A stretch of DNA of 64,000 bases from an uncultured Eubacteriales bacterium (GCA_934445015.1 CAKSDJ010000002.1:1-64000), one strand, 5' to 3'. Positions 6,916 through 16,492 are shown, numbered from the stretch's first letter. Notes: a model not told the origin generated them from the sequence alone. Numbers and translations: made by a program.

Positions 6916-8295
6916 ATGGATTTTAAGCAATTTTTCAGTCAGATCAAAGGTAAAAAAATCGCTATGTGCGGCATAGGCGTAAGTAATACGCCGCTTATTT
7001 TGAACTTTTTAAAACAGGGCGCGCGGGTCATTGCCTGCGACCGCAGAGAGCGCGAACAAATAGGCAAAATAGCCGATGAACTCGAAAATGCCGGTGCAGA
7101 ACTTAAACTCGGCGAAAAATATCTCGATAACCTTGAAGTAGATATTATTTTCAGAACGCCGGGTATGAATTTTCACCTGCCCGAACTTGAAAAGGCACGC
7201 AAACGCGGAATTGCCGTAACAAGCGAGATGGAGGTCTTTTTTGACCTTTGCCCCGCAACTGTTTTTGCGGTTACGGGTTCTGACGGCAAAACCACCACAA
7301 CAACACTTATAGCAAAAATGCTTGAGGCCGAGGGCAAGCGCGTGTTTGTAGGCGGCAACATAGGTATGCCCCTTTTGCCCGAAATCGAAAACATTACGGC
7401 TGATGATTTTGTTGTGGCTGAGTTATCGTCTTTCCAGCTTATATCAATGCGTAAAAGTCCCGATATTGCGGTTGTTACAAACGTGGCGCCCAATCATCTT
7501 GACGTGCATAAGGATATGGATGAATACGTTGAAGCAAAAAAGAATATTCTGCTTCATCAGAACGCTTTTTCGCGAACAGTTCTTAACCGTGATAATGATA
7601 TCACCGAATCTTTCAGAAAAGATGTGCGCGGTCAGAGCCTCGGTTTCAGTATGAAACGCCGCCTTAACAACGGCGCGTGGCTCGATTGCGACGGCGTGCT
7701 CCATATGGCATACAGGGGCATCGACGTGCCTGTTATAGACCGTAAAGAGATTGCGGTTCTGGGTGACCACAACGTTGAAAATTATCTTGCCGCAATTACC
7801 GCAGTTTGGGGATACGTGGGCGTTGACAGCATTTGTAAGGTGGCGCATGAGTTCGGCGGCGTTGAACACCGTATAGAATTTGTGCGTGAAATAAACGGCG
7901 TAAAATATTATAACGATTCTATCGCTTCAAGCCCCACAAGAACCATTGCCGGTCTTAAAGCGTTTGACCAAAAGGTTATCCTTATAGCCGGCGGTTATGA
8001 TAAACATATTCCGTTTGAACCGCTTATGCCGTATCTTGTCGACAGGGTAAAAACTCTCTACCTGTGCGGCGACACCGCCGATAAAATAGAAAAATGTCTC
8101 CGCGATTACAGCGGATACAAGGGCGACCCCCAAATCGTAAGGGTAGCAAACATTGACGAGGCAGTAACAGCGGCGCACAAAACCGCGGTTGCCGGCGATA
8201 TAGTAACTTTAAGCCCCGCCTGCGCAAGTTTTGACGCATATCCTAACTTTGCAGCCCGCGGAAATCATTTTAAAGAGTTGGTGAATAACCTTTAA
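6916..8295 (+). CDS. murD: UDP-N-acetylmuramoyl-L-alanine:D-glutamate ligase
   Basis: Cytoplasmic Mur ligase that adds D-glutamate to UDP-MurNAc-L-Ala. The N-terminal Rossmann domain starts with KKIAMCGIGVSN. The ATP loop is GSDGKTTTTT at 121-130. The central motif around VVAELSSFQL and the C-terminal domain (ILIAGGYDKHIPFEPL, LSPACASFDAYPNFAARG) are typical of MurD. Length 459 is normal. The ATG has a strong GGAGGA site. The stop TAA shares its last A with the ATG of the next gene. It stands outside a dcw cluster and instead heads a peptidase operon. Confidence 0.95.
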   Translation: MDFKQFFSQIKGKKIAMCGIGVSNTPLILNFLKQGARVIACDRREREQIGKIADELENAGAELKLGEKYLDNLEVDIIFRTPGMNFHLPELEKARKRGIAVTSEMEVFFDLCPATVFAVTGSDGKTTTTTLIAKMLEAEGKRVFVGGNIGMPLLPEIENITADDFVVAELSSFQLISMRKSPDIAVVTNVAPNHLDVHKDMDEYVEAKKNILLHQNAFSRTVLNRDNDITESFRKDVRGQSLGFSMKRRLNNGAWLDCDGVLHMAYRGIDVPVIDRKEIAVLGDHNVENYLAAITAVWGYVGVDSICKVAHEFGGVEHRIEFVREINGVKYYNDSIASSPTRTIAGLKAFDQKVILIAGGYDKHIPFEPLMPYLVDRVKTLYLCGDTADKIEKCLRDYSGYKGDPQIVRVANIDEAVTAAHKTAVAGDIVTLSPACASFDAYPNFAARGNHFKELVNNL

Positions 8296-9299
8296 TGAGT
8301 ATTGAAAACACGCTTTTTGAATTGTCCGAAGCGGTAGGAATAGGCAATATAACCGAGGCGTCAGACAAGGCATTTAAAATATTGTCGGATTTTGCCGAAT
8401 GCAGACGCACCGGCGCTCTTACCGTAATCGGCGAAATACGCGGCAAAAGCGATTATACGCTTATGCTTGACGCCCATATAGATGAAGTGGGTTTTGTTGT
8501 GACCGATATTGACAGCGACGGCTTTTTAACCGTTAAAAACTGCGGCGGCATTGATTTTGGCAGCCTGCCGGCAAGGCCGGTTATAATTCACGGCAGTCAA
8601 AGGGTAAACGGTGTCTTTTGCAGCACACCTCCGCACCTCGGCGGAAACACCGAATACGGCGACGTTTCGGCTTTAAAAATCGACAGTTTGTTAGGCGCAA
8701 AAGCAAAAGAAATAATAAGCGTGGGCGATTTTGTAACTTACAGCCAAAAACCGGCACACTTGTGCGGAAGCAGAGTAACAGGCAAAAGCATTGACGACCG
8801 CGCAGGCGTGGTCTGCCTTTTAGAGGTTGCAAAAAGGCTTTCAAAAAAGCAGTTGCCGTTTAACGTTGTTTTTGCCCTTACCGATATGGAGGAGTTGGGC
8901 ACCCGCGGCGCAAAAACCGCCGCGTTCGATATTTCACCCGACGAGGCTATGGTAATAGACGTTTCATTTGCCGAAGGCCCCGACGTTACCGAAGATTGCG
9001 GCAAAATGGGCGAAGGCGCAATGATAGGCGTATCCCCCGTTCTTGACAAAAATATTTCAAAACGGTTGATATCTTTGGCAAAAGAAAAAAATATTCCTTA
9101 TCAGTGTGAGGTTATGAACGGCAGAACAGGCACCAACGGCGACGTTATTTCGGTTTCTAAAAGCGGTGTAAAAACTTCGCTTGTTTCAATTCCGATAAGC
9201 AATATGCACACCGATGTTGAAACGGTCGACATTAAAGACATAGAATCGGTTTGCGATTTGATTGAACAGTATATTCTTAACGGAGACAGCGCATTATGA
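8295..9299 (+). CDS. M42-family metallo-aminopeptidase, copy 1
   Basis: Cytosolic tetrahedral (TET-type) aminopeptidase family acting on short peptides. All expected metal and catalytic residues are visible: His/Asp in LDAHIDEVGF, bridging Asp in SIDDRAGVV, Glu pair in DMEELGTRG, Asp in VIDVSFAEGPD and the final His in ISNMHTDVET. Length is 334 residues. It starts inside the murD stop codon and overlaps the second M42 gene by 4 bp (ATGA), so the three are translationally coupled. Substrate preference cannot be told from sequence; the paralogue next door suggests a hetero-oligomer or different specificities. Confidence 0.92.
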   Translation: MSIENTLFELSEAVGIGNITEASDKAFKILSDFAECRRTGALTVIGEIRGKSDYTLMLDAHIDEVGFVVTDIDSDGFLTVKNCGGIDFGSLPARPVIIHGSQRVNGVFCSTPPHLGGNTEYGDVSALKIDSLLGAKAKEIISVGDFVTYSQKPAHLCGSRVTGKSIDDRAGVVCLLEVAKRLSKKQLPFNVVFALTDMEELGTRGAKTAAFDISPDEAMVIDVSFAEGPDVTEDCGKMGEGAMIGVSPVLDKNISKRLISLAKEKNIPYQCEVMNGRTGTNGDVISVSKSGVKTSLVSIPISNMHTDVETVDIKDIESVCDLIEQYILNGDSAL

Positions 9300-10303
9300 T
9301 TGAACTTTTAAGAAAATTATGTATGACAGACGGCATTTCGGGCGATGAAGGTTCGGTGCGCGATATAGTTATTTCGCAGATAAAGGATTGCTGCGAGTAT
9401 AAAGTCGACAACCTCGGCAATATAATCGCTTTTAAAAAAGGTAAAAACAGGGCGCAAAAAAAGGTTCTGACCGACGCGCATCTTGATGAGGTAGGCTTAA
9501 TTATAACAAGTATTGAGCCAAACGGTTTTTTGCGTTTTAAAACCGTGGGCGGCATAGACCCCACCGTGCTGGCGTTTCGCCGTGTGCTGATAAACGGCAA
9601 AACAACAGGCGTTATAGGCGGCAAACCCGTGCATTTAAAAACAGCGGATGAACGCAAGGCGGCACCCGACGTAAAAAATCTTTATATTGATATAGGCGCA
9701 ACTTCAAAGGAATGTGCACAAACGCTTGTAAGCGAGGGCGACAGCGCCGTTATGTGCAGCGACTTTGTTGTGTGCGGCAGCAAAATTTTGACTAAGGCGC
9801 TTGACAACAGGGTTGGCTGCGCCGTAATTATCGACCTTTTAAAAAATGAGGCAGAGTACGATTTTTACGCAAGTTTTTCCGTTCAGGAGGAAATCGGGCT
9901 CCGCGGCGCAGGCGTTGCGGCATACAGCGTAGAGCCCGACAGCGCAATCGTAATCGACGGCACAACCGCCGCGGATATATCCGGCGTTGCCGACTGCAAA
10001 AAAATCTGTATTCAGGGTGAAGGCGCGGCTGTTTCTTTTATGGACGGCGCAACAAGTTACGACCGCGAATACTACAAAGCGGCACTTGCAAGCGGCATAA
10101 AATGCCAAAGCAAATGCGGCGTCACGGGCGGCAATAACGCAGGTGCAATACATTTAACGCGCAGCGGTGTCCGCACGGCGGCTTTGTCGGTACCGTGCAG
10201 ATATATTCACTCTGCAGGCTCGGTTGCCGATATACGCGATATTGAAAGCTGCCGCGATCTTTTGCGTTATATGATAAATCAGATTGCCGGAAATAAAATA
10301 TGA
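9296..10303 (+). CDS. M42-family metallo-aminopeptidase, copy 2
   Basis: Second M42 peptidase, clearly diverged from its neighbour. Metal and catalytic motifs are intact: TDAHLDEVGLI, ALDNRVGCAV (the second Asp of the usual DD pair is Asn), VQEEIGLRGA, VIDGTTAADI and the closing RYIHSAGS. Length is 335 residues. The ATG overlaps the preceding stop (ATGA), and the gene overlaps the following one by 4 bp as well. The pair probably arose by tandem duplication followed by divergence, which is inference. Confidence 0.9.
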   Translation: MIELLRKLCMTDGISGDEGSVRDIVISQIKDCCEYKVDNLGNIIAFKKGKNRAQKKVLTDAHLDEVGLIITSIEPNGFLRFKTVGGIDPTVLAFRRVLINGKTTGVIGGKPVHLKTADERKAAPDVKNLYIDIGATSKECAQTLVSEGDSAVMCSDFVVCGSKILTKALDNRVGCAVIIDLLKNEAEYDFYASFSVQEEIGLRGAGVAAYSVEPDSAIVIDGTTAADISGVADCKKICIQGEGAAVSFMDGATSYDREYYKAALASGIKCQSKCGVTGGNNAGAIHLTRSGVRTAALSVPCRYIHSAGSVADIRDIESCRDLLRYMINQIAGNKI

Positions 10304-10968
10304 TCTCGCTTACCGAAAATATACCGCAAACGTATCTTCCAAGGGCAGAGGTCATTAAAATCAACTGTAATTATAACTTATATAAAGATATTTCGCTTTT
10401 TTGGGTGCAAAATAACGGACAGGCAGTAATATCTATGTTAGACGGCAATATGACGGTGTATAACGTTGACTCTGATATTGACGAACTGCGTGAGTTTATA
10501 AAAGTTATATCGCCGCTTTCGGTTTTTTCTGATGCAGAAACTTTGAAAAGCCTTTTCGGCAATGATTTTCACCGCGTGTGCGTTATGCAAAGCAGATCGG
10601 GGTTTAAAAGCAGCGCCGTGTCAGACGTTTTAAACAGTCGCGAGATTTATGAGCTGCTTGACACCGACGGGTTGCATCTACCCCCTTATGAGAGTTTTGC
10701 GGTCGATTTTTGCTACCGGCTTAATCACGGATACTTAAAATATTTTGCAAAGCGTGGCGAATGTGCCGCCGTTTGCATAACCGACGGCGAAAATCTGCTG
10801 CTCAACGGCATAGCATCACACAAAAAGGGTATGGGCTCGGCGGCGCTTAAAGGCGTTTTGTCAATGTTTTGCAACAAATCCGCGCTTGCCGTGTGCGAAC
10901 CCGACGTTTGCAAATTCTACACATCAAACAATTTTGAACATATATATGACTGCGGATACCGGAGGTAA
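10300..10968 (+). CDS. GNAT-like acetyltransferase-fold protein
   Basis: 222 residues. The C-terminal third resembles an acetyl-CoA-binding GNAT core: VCITDGENLLLNGIASHKKG, then GMGSAALKGVLSMF (pyrophosphate-binding loop and helix) and FYTSNNFEHIYDCGY near the end. The N-terminal half is not recognisable to me. It is the fourth gene in a coupled run and starts 4 bp inside the M42 gene. The GGAGG for the next gene lies within its last codons. Substrate unknown; a weak or non-catalytic GNAT is possible. Confidence 0.7.
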   Translation: MISLTENIPQTYLPRAEVIKINCNYNLYKDISLFWVQNNGQAVISMLDGNMTVYNVDSDIDELREFIKVISPLSVFSDAETLKSLFGNDFHRVCVMQSRSGFKSSAVSDVLNSREIYELLDTDGLHLPPYESFAVDFCYRLNHGYLKYFAKRGECAAVCITDGENLLLNGIASHKKGMGSAALKGVLSMFCNKSALAVCEPDVCKFYTSNNFEHIYDCGYRR

Positions 10969-10973
10969 CAGTT

Positions 10974-12257
10974 TTGAATTATTTTAAATTCAGTGAAACC
11001 ATTGAAAAATACAGCGCTCTTGCAACCGCAAAGGCAGAAGAGTGCTTTAAAAATATAGATAGCATCACCGAGTACAACCAAACAAAGGTGCTTAATGCTT
11101 TTATAAAAAACAGAGTGAGCGAAACCCATCTCGGAACTTCAACAGGCTACGGTTACGGCGACATAGGCCGCGACAACTTAGACCGTGTTTTTGCCGACTG
11201 TATGGGCGCCGAAGATGCAATAGTGCGCCATTCGTTTGCGTCGGGCACACATACCCTTACGGTTGCCTTGTTCGGCATTTTGCGGCCGGGCGACCGTGTA
11301 CTTGTGCTTACGGGCAGACCTTATGACACAATTATAGGCGTGTTTGGGTTTGAGGGTCATACCGACGGCTCACTTGTCGATTTCGGTGTTGAGTATCATC
11401 AGATCGACCTCTTGCCCGACGGCACCCCCGATATAAACGCCATACGCTCAGAACTTGCATGGGGCGATTACAAAATGGCATATATACAGCGCTCTCGCGG
11501 ATACAGTCTGCGGCCAAGCCTTACAATAGACAAAATAGCCGAACTTTGCAAAGCGGTAAAAGAAGTATCGCCAAAAACGGTTATTATGGTAGATAACTGT
11601 TACGGAGAATTTGTCGAAACGCGTGAACCCACCGAGGCAGGCGCCGACATAATAGCCGGTTCGCTTATAAAAAATGCGGGCGGCGGCATTGCCCCCACGG
11701 GCGGATACATTGCCGGCAAGTCAAAATACATTGAAATGTGCGCAAACCGCATGACCGCCCCCGGCGTAGGCCGCGAGGTCGGCGCGTCGCTCGGTCACAA
11801 CCGCGAACTTTATATGGGGCTCTTTTCGGCACCGCACGTTACGGGTGAGGCGCTCAAAACCGCAGTGTTTGCAGCGGCTCTTTTAGAACTTCTGGGTTAT
11901 AAGGTATCTCCTGCGTACAATGAAAAACGCGCCGATATTATACAAAGCGTAATTTTAAACACCCCTGAGGCGCTTATCGCTTTTTGCCGCGGTATGCAGT
12001 CGGGCGCACCGGTAGATTCATTTGTGCTGCCCGAACCCTCGGCAATGCCGGGTTATGACGATGAGGTAATTATGGCGGCGGGCGCTTTTACACTCGGTTC
12101 TTCAATCGAACTTTCGGCAGACGCACCGCTCAGAGCGCCTTATGCTGCGTGGATGCAGGGCGGACTTAACTTTCACAGCGCAAAAACCGGCGTGTTGCTT
12201 GCAGTGCAAAGTATGTGCAACAGCGGCACATTAAAAATAAAAGACGTTAAACCCTGA
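10974..12257 (+). CDS. Methionine gamma-lyase family protein (PLP enzyme, YnbB/aluminium-resistance type)
   Basis: PLP-dependent fold-type I enzyme family, long annotated as aluminium resistance protein. Family signatures are visible: ETHLGTSTGYGYGDIGRD near the N-terminus, the substrate/PLP region RHSFASGTHTLTVALFG, VDNCYGEF (Asp that contacts PLP nitrogen), and the lysine-bearing segment GSLIKNAGGGIAPTGGYIAG. Length 427 is normal. It starts with TTG at 10974, 3 nt after a GGAGG/TAACAG site. In other Firmicutes this gene often lies near glnA, so the peptidase neighbourhood here is different. The true reaction in this family is poorly defined. Confidence 0.9.
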   Translation: MNYFKFSETIEKYSALATAKAEECFKNIDSITEYNQTKVLNAFIKNRVSETHLGTSTGYGYGDIGRDNLDRVFADCMGAEDAIVRHSFASGTHTLTVALFGILRPGDRVLVLTGRPYDTIIGVFGFEGHTDGSLVDFGVEYHQIDLLPDGTPDINAIRSELAWGDYKMAYIQRSRGYSLRPSLTIDKIAELCKAVKEVSPKTVIMVDNCYGEFVETREPTEAGADIIAGSLIKNAGGGIAPTGGYIAGKSKYIEMCANRMTAPGVGREVGASLGHNRELYMGLFSAPHVTGEALKTAVFAAALLELLGYKVSPAYNEKRADIIQSVILNTPEALIAFCRGMQSGAPVDSFVLPEPSAMPGYDDEVIMAAGAFTLGSSIELSADAPLRAPYAAWMQGGLNFHSAKTGVLLAVQSMCNSGTLKIKDVKP

Positions 12258-12271
12258 CAGGAGGAATAGTT

Positions 12272-12940
12272 TTGAACAAGATATTTGAAGGCAAAATATA
12301 TGATATTCTTCCCAAAACGGACGGCATTATTTTTTCATATCAAAAGGCGCATATTGATGACGGCGAGGTTGTCTGGTTTAAAATGCTGTCGCTTGAAAAC
12401 GCCCTTATGACCGATGTCGGCAAAAACATTTATTGGAATATAAAATTCGGCGGCAATTATGAGGCGGCGGTTAAAACCGTTAAAAATTTTGTTGCCGTAA
12501 AATCCGTAATACTGCCGGGCAACAGGCTGTTTTTATGCGATGATGACGGACAGGCATTTGTTATAGACTCAGACGGTTCTGTAAACCTTGTAGGCGAACT
12601 TAAATACCGTGATAAAGCCCCAAGCGGAATTGCCTTTCACCAAAACAGCATTTGGGCAAGTTTTGCCGACCGCAACGTTTTAATGCGTTTTAATATAAAC
12701 ACAATGCGCGCAGAACTTCGTATAGGCGGCAAAAACTCACCTTTTGATAAACCTTATGGTATTTATATCGACGGCGATGACGCCTATGTAAGCAACAGCG
12801 GCTCAAAAAATCTTGTTAAAGTAAATTTAAAAAACTACACGGTAGAAGAACGCTACAATTTTGAAGAACCCATACGCTCTTATATAAAATCCGGTAATTA
12901 TGAATTTGTATTGCTCGATTCGGGGCTGTATGTAATATAA
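12272..12940 (+). CDS. Beta-propeller-like protein, unknown function
   Basis: 222 residues, no signal peptide or membrane helix. Repeated blade-like segments such as RLFLCDDDGQAFVIDSDG, SIWASFADRNVLMRFN and DAYVSNSGSKNLVKVN resemble NHL/SMP-30-type propellers, though only about four blades can be placed. Starts with TTG at 12272, directly after a strong CAGGAGGAATAG site. Same operon as the PLP enzyme upstream (14-bp gap) and the HPr-like gene downstream (15-bp gap). I cannot assign a function. Confidence 0.65.
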   Translation: MNKIFEGKIYDILPKTDGIIFSYQKAHIDDGEVVWFKMLSLENALMTDVGKNIYWNIKFGGNYEAAVKTVKNFVAVKSVILPGNRLFLCDDDGQAFVIDSDGSVNLVGELKYRDKAPSGIAFHQNSIWASFADRNVLMRFNINTMRAELRIGGKNSPFDKPYGIYIDGDDAYVSNSGSKNLVKVNLKNYTVEERYNFEEPIRSYIKSGNYEFVLLDSGLYVI

Positions 12941-12955
12941 AACAGGAGTGTTAAA

Positions 12956-13204
12956 ATGCTTGAAAAAACAATAATACTTAAAGACTTTGACGCCGTCAGA
13001 AAATTTGTTGATATAGCAAATCAAAAGGATTACGATATTGAACTTTTATCGGGCAAATATGTGGTAAACGCAAAGTCGATAATGGGCGTTTTCAGTTTAG
13101 ACCTTACCAAACCCATTGTTATGGTGGCGCACACCGATATGCAGGCAGAATTACAAAATCAAACGGCTCAGTTTGAATATATACAAACAAAGAAACATCA
13201 GTAA
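12956..13204 (+). CDS. HPr-like protein lacking the active-site histidine
   Basis: 82 residues. The segment KSIMGVFSLDL matches the regulatory-serine region of HPr (Ser46 in HPr, here Ser41), and the preceding DYDIELLSGKYVVNA fits its strands. The position of catalytic His15, 31 residues earlier, is Asp10 (LKDFDAVRKF in place of the usual GLHARPA-type loop), so it cannot carry phosphate from enzyme I. Bacillus Crh has a comparable loss (Gln). This protein may therefore be regulatory. The C-terminus has a polar tail (TKKHQ). AGGAG precedes the ATG; pcrA starts 4 bp after the stop. Confidence 0.75.
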   Translation: MLEKTIILKDFDAVRKFVDIANQKDYDIELLSGKYVVNAKSIMGVFSLDLTKPIVMVAHTDMQAELQNQTAQFEYIQTKKHQ

Positions 13205-13208
13205 AACT

Positions 13209-15611
13209 ATGACAGAAAATTTTTTAAAACTCAGACAACAGCTTATAAAAAAAGATTTCGACAATATGAACGACCGCCAGTTTGAGGCGGTCACAACAAC
13301 CAAAGGCGCCCTGCTTGTGCTTGCTGGCGCAGGCAGCGGTAAAACTACCGTGCTTGTAAACCGTATCGCAAACCTTGTAAAATACGGCAATGCGGCAAAC
13401 AGTGATTTTGTTCCGCCTTTTACCGAAGACGACATTGCCGCCGCGAACGATTATATTGCCGGCAAACGCAACGACCTGCCGCATGGCGTTTTTTCGGTCG
13501 ATGCTCCCCGCCCGTGGGAGATCCTTGCAATTACGTTTACAAACAAGGCAGCGAACGAGTTAAAAGAGCGCATAGCGGCAAAACTCGGCGAAAGCGCCGA
13601 CGGTATATGGGCAGGCACGTTTCACAGTATCTGCGGAAAAATTCTGCGTATGAACGCCGAAAGAATAGGTTTTACCTCACACTTTACGGTGTACGATACA
13701 GATGACCAGAAAAGACTTATAAAAAACATAATGAAAGATATCGGAACAGATGAAAAAATGTTCCCCGTAAGAAGTGTCATGTCGGTAATTTCATCTTCAA
13801 AAGACGCGCTTGTTACACCCGAAGAGTTCAGCGAGACCGCAGGCAGCGACTACCGCAGGCAGGTTATCGCAAAACTTTATAAAGAATACCAAAAACGGCT
13901 TAAAGCGGCAGACGCCATGGATTTTGACGATATGATAAACCTTACCGTAAAACTGCTTAGTGAAAACCCCGACGTTTTAGACCATTACGGCAATAAGTTC
14001 AAATACATAATGGTAGACGAATATCAGGATACAAACCATGCCCAGTACGAACTTGTAAGGCTTCTTGCAAGCGTTTACGGCAATCTTTGCGTTGTGGGCG
14101 ATGACGACCAAAGCATTTACCGTTTCCGCGGCGCCACAATTGAAAACATTCTGAATTTTGAAGACGATTATGACTCGGCAAAAACCATCCGCCTTGAGCA
14201 AAATTATCGCTCGTCCGGCAATATACTTGCCGCCGCAAACAAGGTCATAGCCAACAACCGCGGCAGAAAAGGCAAAAATCTTTGGACCGACAGGGGCGAC
14301 GGAGAACGCATAAATATATACACCGCCGAGGATGAACGCGGCGAGGCGCGTTATGTTGCCGACCGCATACTCGAAAGCGTAAGAAACGGTGCCCGTTTTT
14401 GCGACCACGCCGTGCTTTACCGTATGAACGCCCAGTCCGCTTCAATAGAAAACGTGTTTGCGCGAAGCGGCATTTCATACAGGGTAATAGGCGGTATGCG
14501 CTTTTATGAGCGCAAAGAAATACGCGATGTTCTGGCGTACCTCAACCTTGTAAACAATAACAGTGACGATATCCGCCTTCGCCGCATTATAAATGAACCG
14601 AGGCGCGGCATAGGCGATACAACTTTAAATCATGCGGCAGAAATTTCGGCACAATTGGGGCAAAGCCTTTTTGAAACGCTTGATAACGCCGACCAGTTCA
14701 GCGCGCTGTCACGCGCGGCAGCAAAACTCAGAGAGTTTTGCAGTATGATAAAATCGCTTACAACCGACGCAGAAGAACTTTCAATAAGCGAACTGCTTGT
14801 CGAAGTTCTTGAAAAAACAGGTTACCGTTTGAGCCTTACCGATGATTCCGACCCCAAAAACGCCGATAGGCTTGCCAACGTTGATGAGTTTGTAAACACT
14901 GTAAAACAGTACGAACTTGAAAATGACGAACCTTCGCTTTCTGCATTTCTTGAAGAGATTGCCCTTGTAAGCGATATCGACTCAATGAATGAAGACGAGG
15001 ATAAGGTCACGCTTATGACTGTTCATTCGGCAAAGGGCCTTGAGTTTGAAAAGGTCTATCTTATCGGACTTGAAGAAGGCATTTTCCCCGGAAATCAGTC
15101 GATTTACGGCGGCGAGTCCGAAATTGAGGAGGAGCGCCGTCTTATGTATGTTGCAATTACCCGTGCAAAACGCGAACTTACGGTAACAAACGCCTCGACC
15201 CGAATGATTTTCGGCTCTACAAACCGCAACGTACCTTCACGGTTTTTAAAAGAAATCCCCGATGAGTATTGCAACGTTTCGGCAGCCGTGCCGTCTTTTG
15301 CACAAAGCGGTTCGTTCGGCAGCGGATTTTCGGGTTCGGGTCGCAGATCTTCGGATTTCGGCGCATACACCCGCAGTTCTTACGGCGGCAATAAAATTTC
15401 AAAACCGTTCGGCAGTTATGCGGCAGAAAAAACCGTTGTTTCAACTGCGGCAAATTATACGCCCGGTCAGCGCGTCTGCCACAAAACTTTCGGTAACGGT
15501 ATGATAGTCGCCGTATCGCCTATGGGCAGTGACACATTGCTTGAAATCGCGTTTGATAACGTAGGTACAAAAAAACTTATGGCGGCATACGCAAAATTAA
15601 AAATTCTGTAA
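13209..15611 (+). CDS. pcrA: ATP-dependent DNA helicase PcrA/UvrD (superfamily 1A)
   Basis: 3'-5' DNA helicase for repair and clearing of replication obstacles. Walker A is LAGAGSGKTT (38-47); further motifs are AITFTNKAANELKERI, DEYQDTN, VVGDDDQSIYRFRGA, LEQNYRSSGNIL, VTLMTVHSAKGLEFEKV and VAITRAKRELTV. The C-terminus keeps the short Tudor-like tail (HKTFGNGMIVAV). I chose ATG 13209 (800 residues, starting MTENF) because the longer frame, from 13116, lies inside the HPr-like gene. An insertion of about 40 residues separates motifs I and Ia, as in clostridial homologues. Weak ribosome site; coupled to the gene upstream. Confidence 0.95.
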   Translation: MTENFLKLRQQLIKKDFDNMNDRQFEAVTTTKGALLVLAGAGSGKTTVLVNRIANLVKYGNAANSDFVPPFTEDDIAAANDYIAGKRNDLPHGVFSVDAPRPWEILAITFTNKAANELKERIAAKLGESADGIWAGTFHSICGKILRMNAERIGFTSHFTVYDTDDQKRLIKNIMKDIGTDEKMFPVRSVMSVISSSKDALVTPEEFSETAGSDYRRQVIAKLYKEYQKRLKAADAMDFDDMINLTVKLLSENPDVLDHYGNKFKYIMVDEYQDTNHAQYELVRLLASVYGNLCVVGDDDQSIYRFRGATIENILNFEDDYDSAKTIRLEQNYRSSGNILAAANKVIANNRGRKGKNLWTDRGDGERINIYTAEDERGEARYVADRILESVRNGARFCDHAVLYRMNAQSASIENVFARSGISYRVIGGMRFYERKEIRDVLAYLNLVNNNSDDIRLRRIINEPRRGIGDTTLNHAAEISAQLGQSLFETLDNADQFSALSRAAAKLREFCSMIKSLTTDAEELSISELLVEVLEKTGYRLSLTDDSDPKNADRLANVDEFVNTVKQYELENDEPSLSAFLEEIALVSDIDSMNEDEDKVTLMTVHSAKGLEFEKVYLIGLEEGIFPGNQSIYGGESEIEEERRLMYVAITRAKRELTVTNASTRMIFGSTNRNVPSRFLKEIPDEYCNVSAAVPSFAQSGSFGSGFSGSGRRSSDFGAYTRSSYGGNKISKPFGSYAAEKTVVSTAANYTPGQRVCHKTFGNGMIVAVSPMGSDTLLEIAFDNVGTKKLMAAYAKLKIL

Positions 15612-15683
15612 TATTTTTGCAGTATACTTCTGTTATCATATAAATATGGATTATATATTTTTCCGTTTAAAGGAAGTGTTTTT

Positions 15684-16490
15684 ATGTTAGCACCGAGTTC
15701 GGTAATAAAAAAGACGGCAAAAACCGCGCTTTCAGGCAACTTTTTAAAGTCAGCTGCGGTCAGTTGCATTGCGGTCTTCACATATTTTATAGGCATTATC
15801 ATTGCGTCTATGCTATCGCTTGTGGGCGGCGACGCTGCAACGATAGTCTTTTTGATTTTGTTTACCGTGTTTGTTTTTTCGCCCATAGCAATAGGATGCC
15901 TTTGCTATTTCCGCCGTTTGCTCTGGGGTCAGAATGACAGTGCTTTAATAGTTTTCAGGTATTTTTCGAGTAAAGATGAATACAAACGCGCTCTGCGGCT
16001 TACAATTATTCTGACGTTAAAATTGTTGGCGGCGGCACTTGCACTGTTTTTTCCGTCGTTGGTTGTAAGGGCGCTTTCAAGCGAGTGGTTTTACTCGGTG
16101 TTTGATCTGCCTGTGCCCGTCTGGACTTCAAGTCTGTGGACGCTTAATTCGATTTTAACAACGCTGGCATCGCTTTTGCTGTGTTTTGTTATGCTCAAAT
16201 ATTATATTTCGGTATTTTTGTTTGTAGGCGATGACAATATGCACCCTGCCGAGGCGGTAAATATGTCGGCTATTATTTCAAGACGCACGGGCGCAGACTT
16301 TTTCGGTCTTGTATGCAGTTTTATAGGCTGGATTTTACTGTCGCTGTTTGTCGCACCTTTAATATTCACCGTTCCGTATTTTTTGATGTCTTATTGTGTG
16401 CATTGCCGCTTTGCCGTAACCGCATACAACCGTGAAGTTGACAAATTTAATTTAAAAGATACACCTCACTACAGAGTGGATGAAATGTAA
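15684..16490 (+). CDS. Polytopic membrane protein, unknown
   Basis: 268 residues with about five to six hydrophobic helices (for example around 25-45, 47-72, 110-135, 160-190, 215-245). No motif that I recognise. It begins MLAPSSVIKKTAKTAL, a hydrophilic amphipathic N-terminus of the kind seen in DUF975-like proteins, but the match is too loose to name. AAAGGAAG ribosome site. It is followed after 2 bp by the gene at 16493, so the two are probably one transcript. Confidence 0.75.
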   Translation: MLAPSSVIKKTAKTALSGNFLKSAAVSCIAVFTYFIGIIIASMLSLVGGDAATIVFLILFTVFVFSPIAIGCLCYFRRLLWGQNDSALIVFRYFSSKDEYKRALRLTIILTLKLLAAALALFFPSLVVRALSSEWFYSVFDLPVPVWTSSLWTLNSILTTLASLLLCFVMLKYYISVFLFVGDDNMHPAEAVNMSAIISRRTGADFFGLVCSFIGWILLSLFVAPLIFTVPYFLMSYCVHCRFAVTAYNREVDKFNLKDTPHYRVDEM

Positions 16491-16492
16491 TT

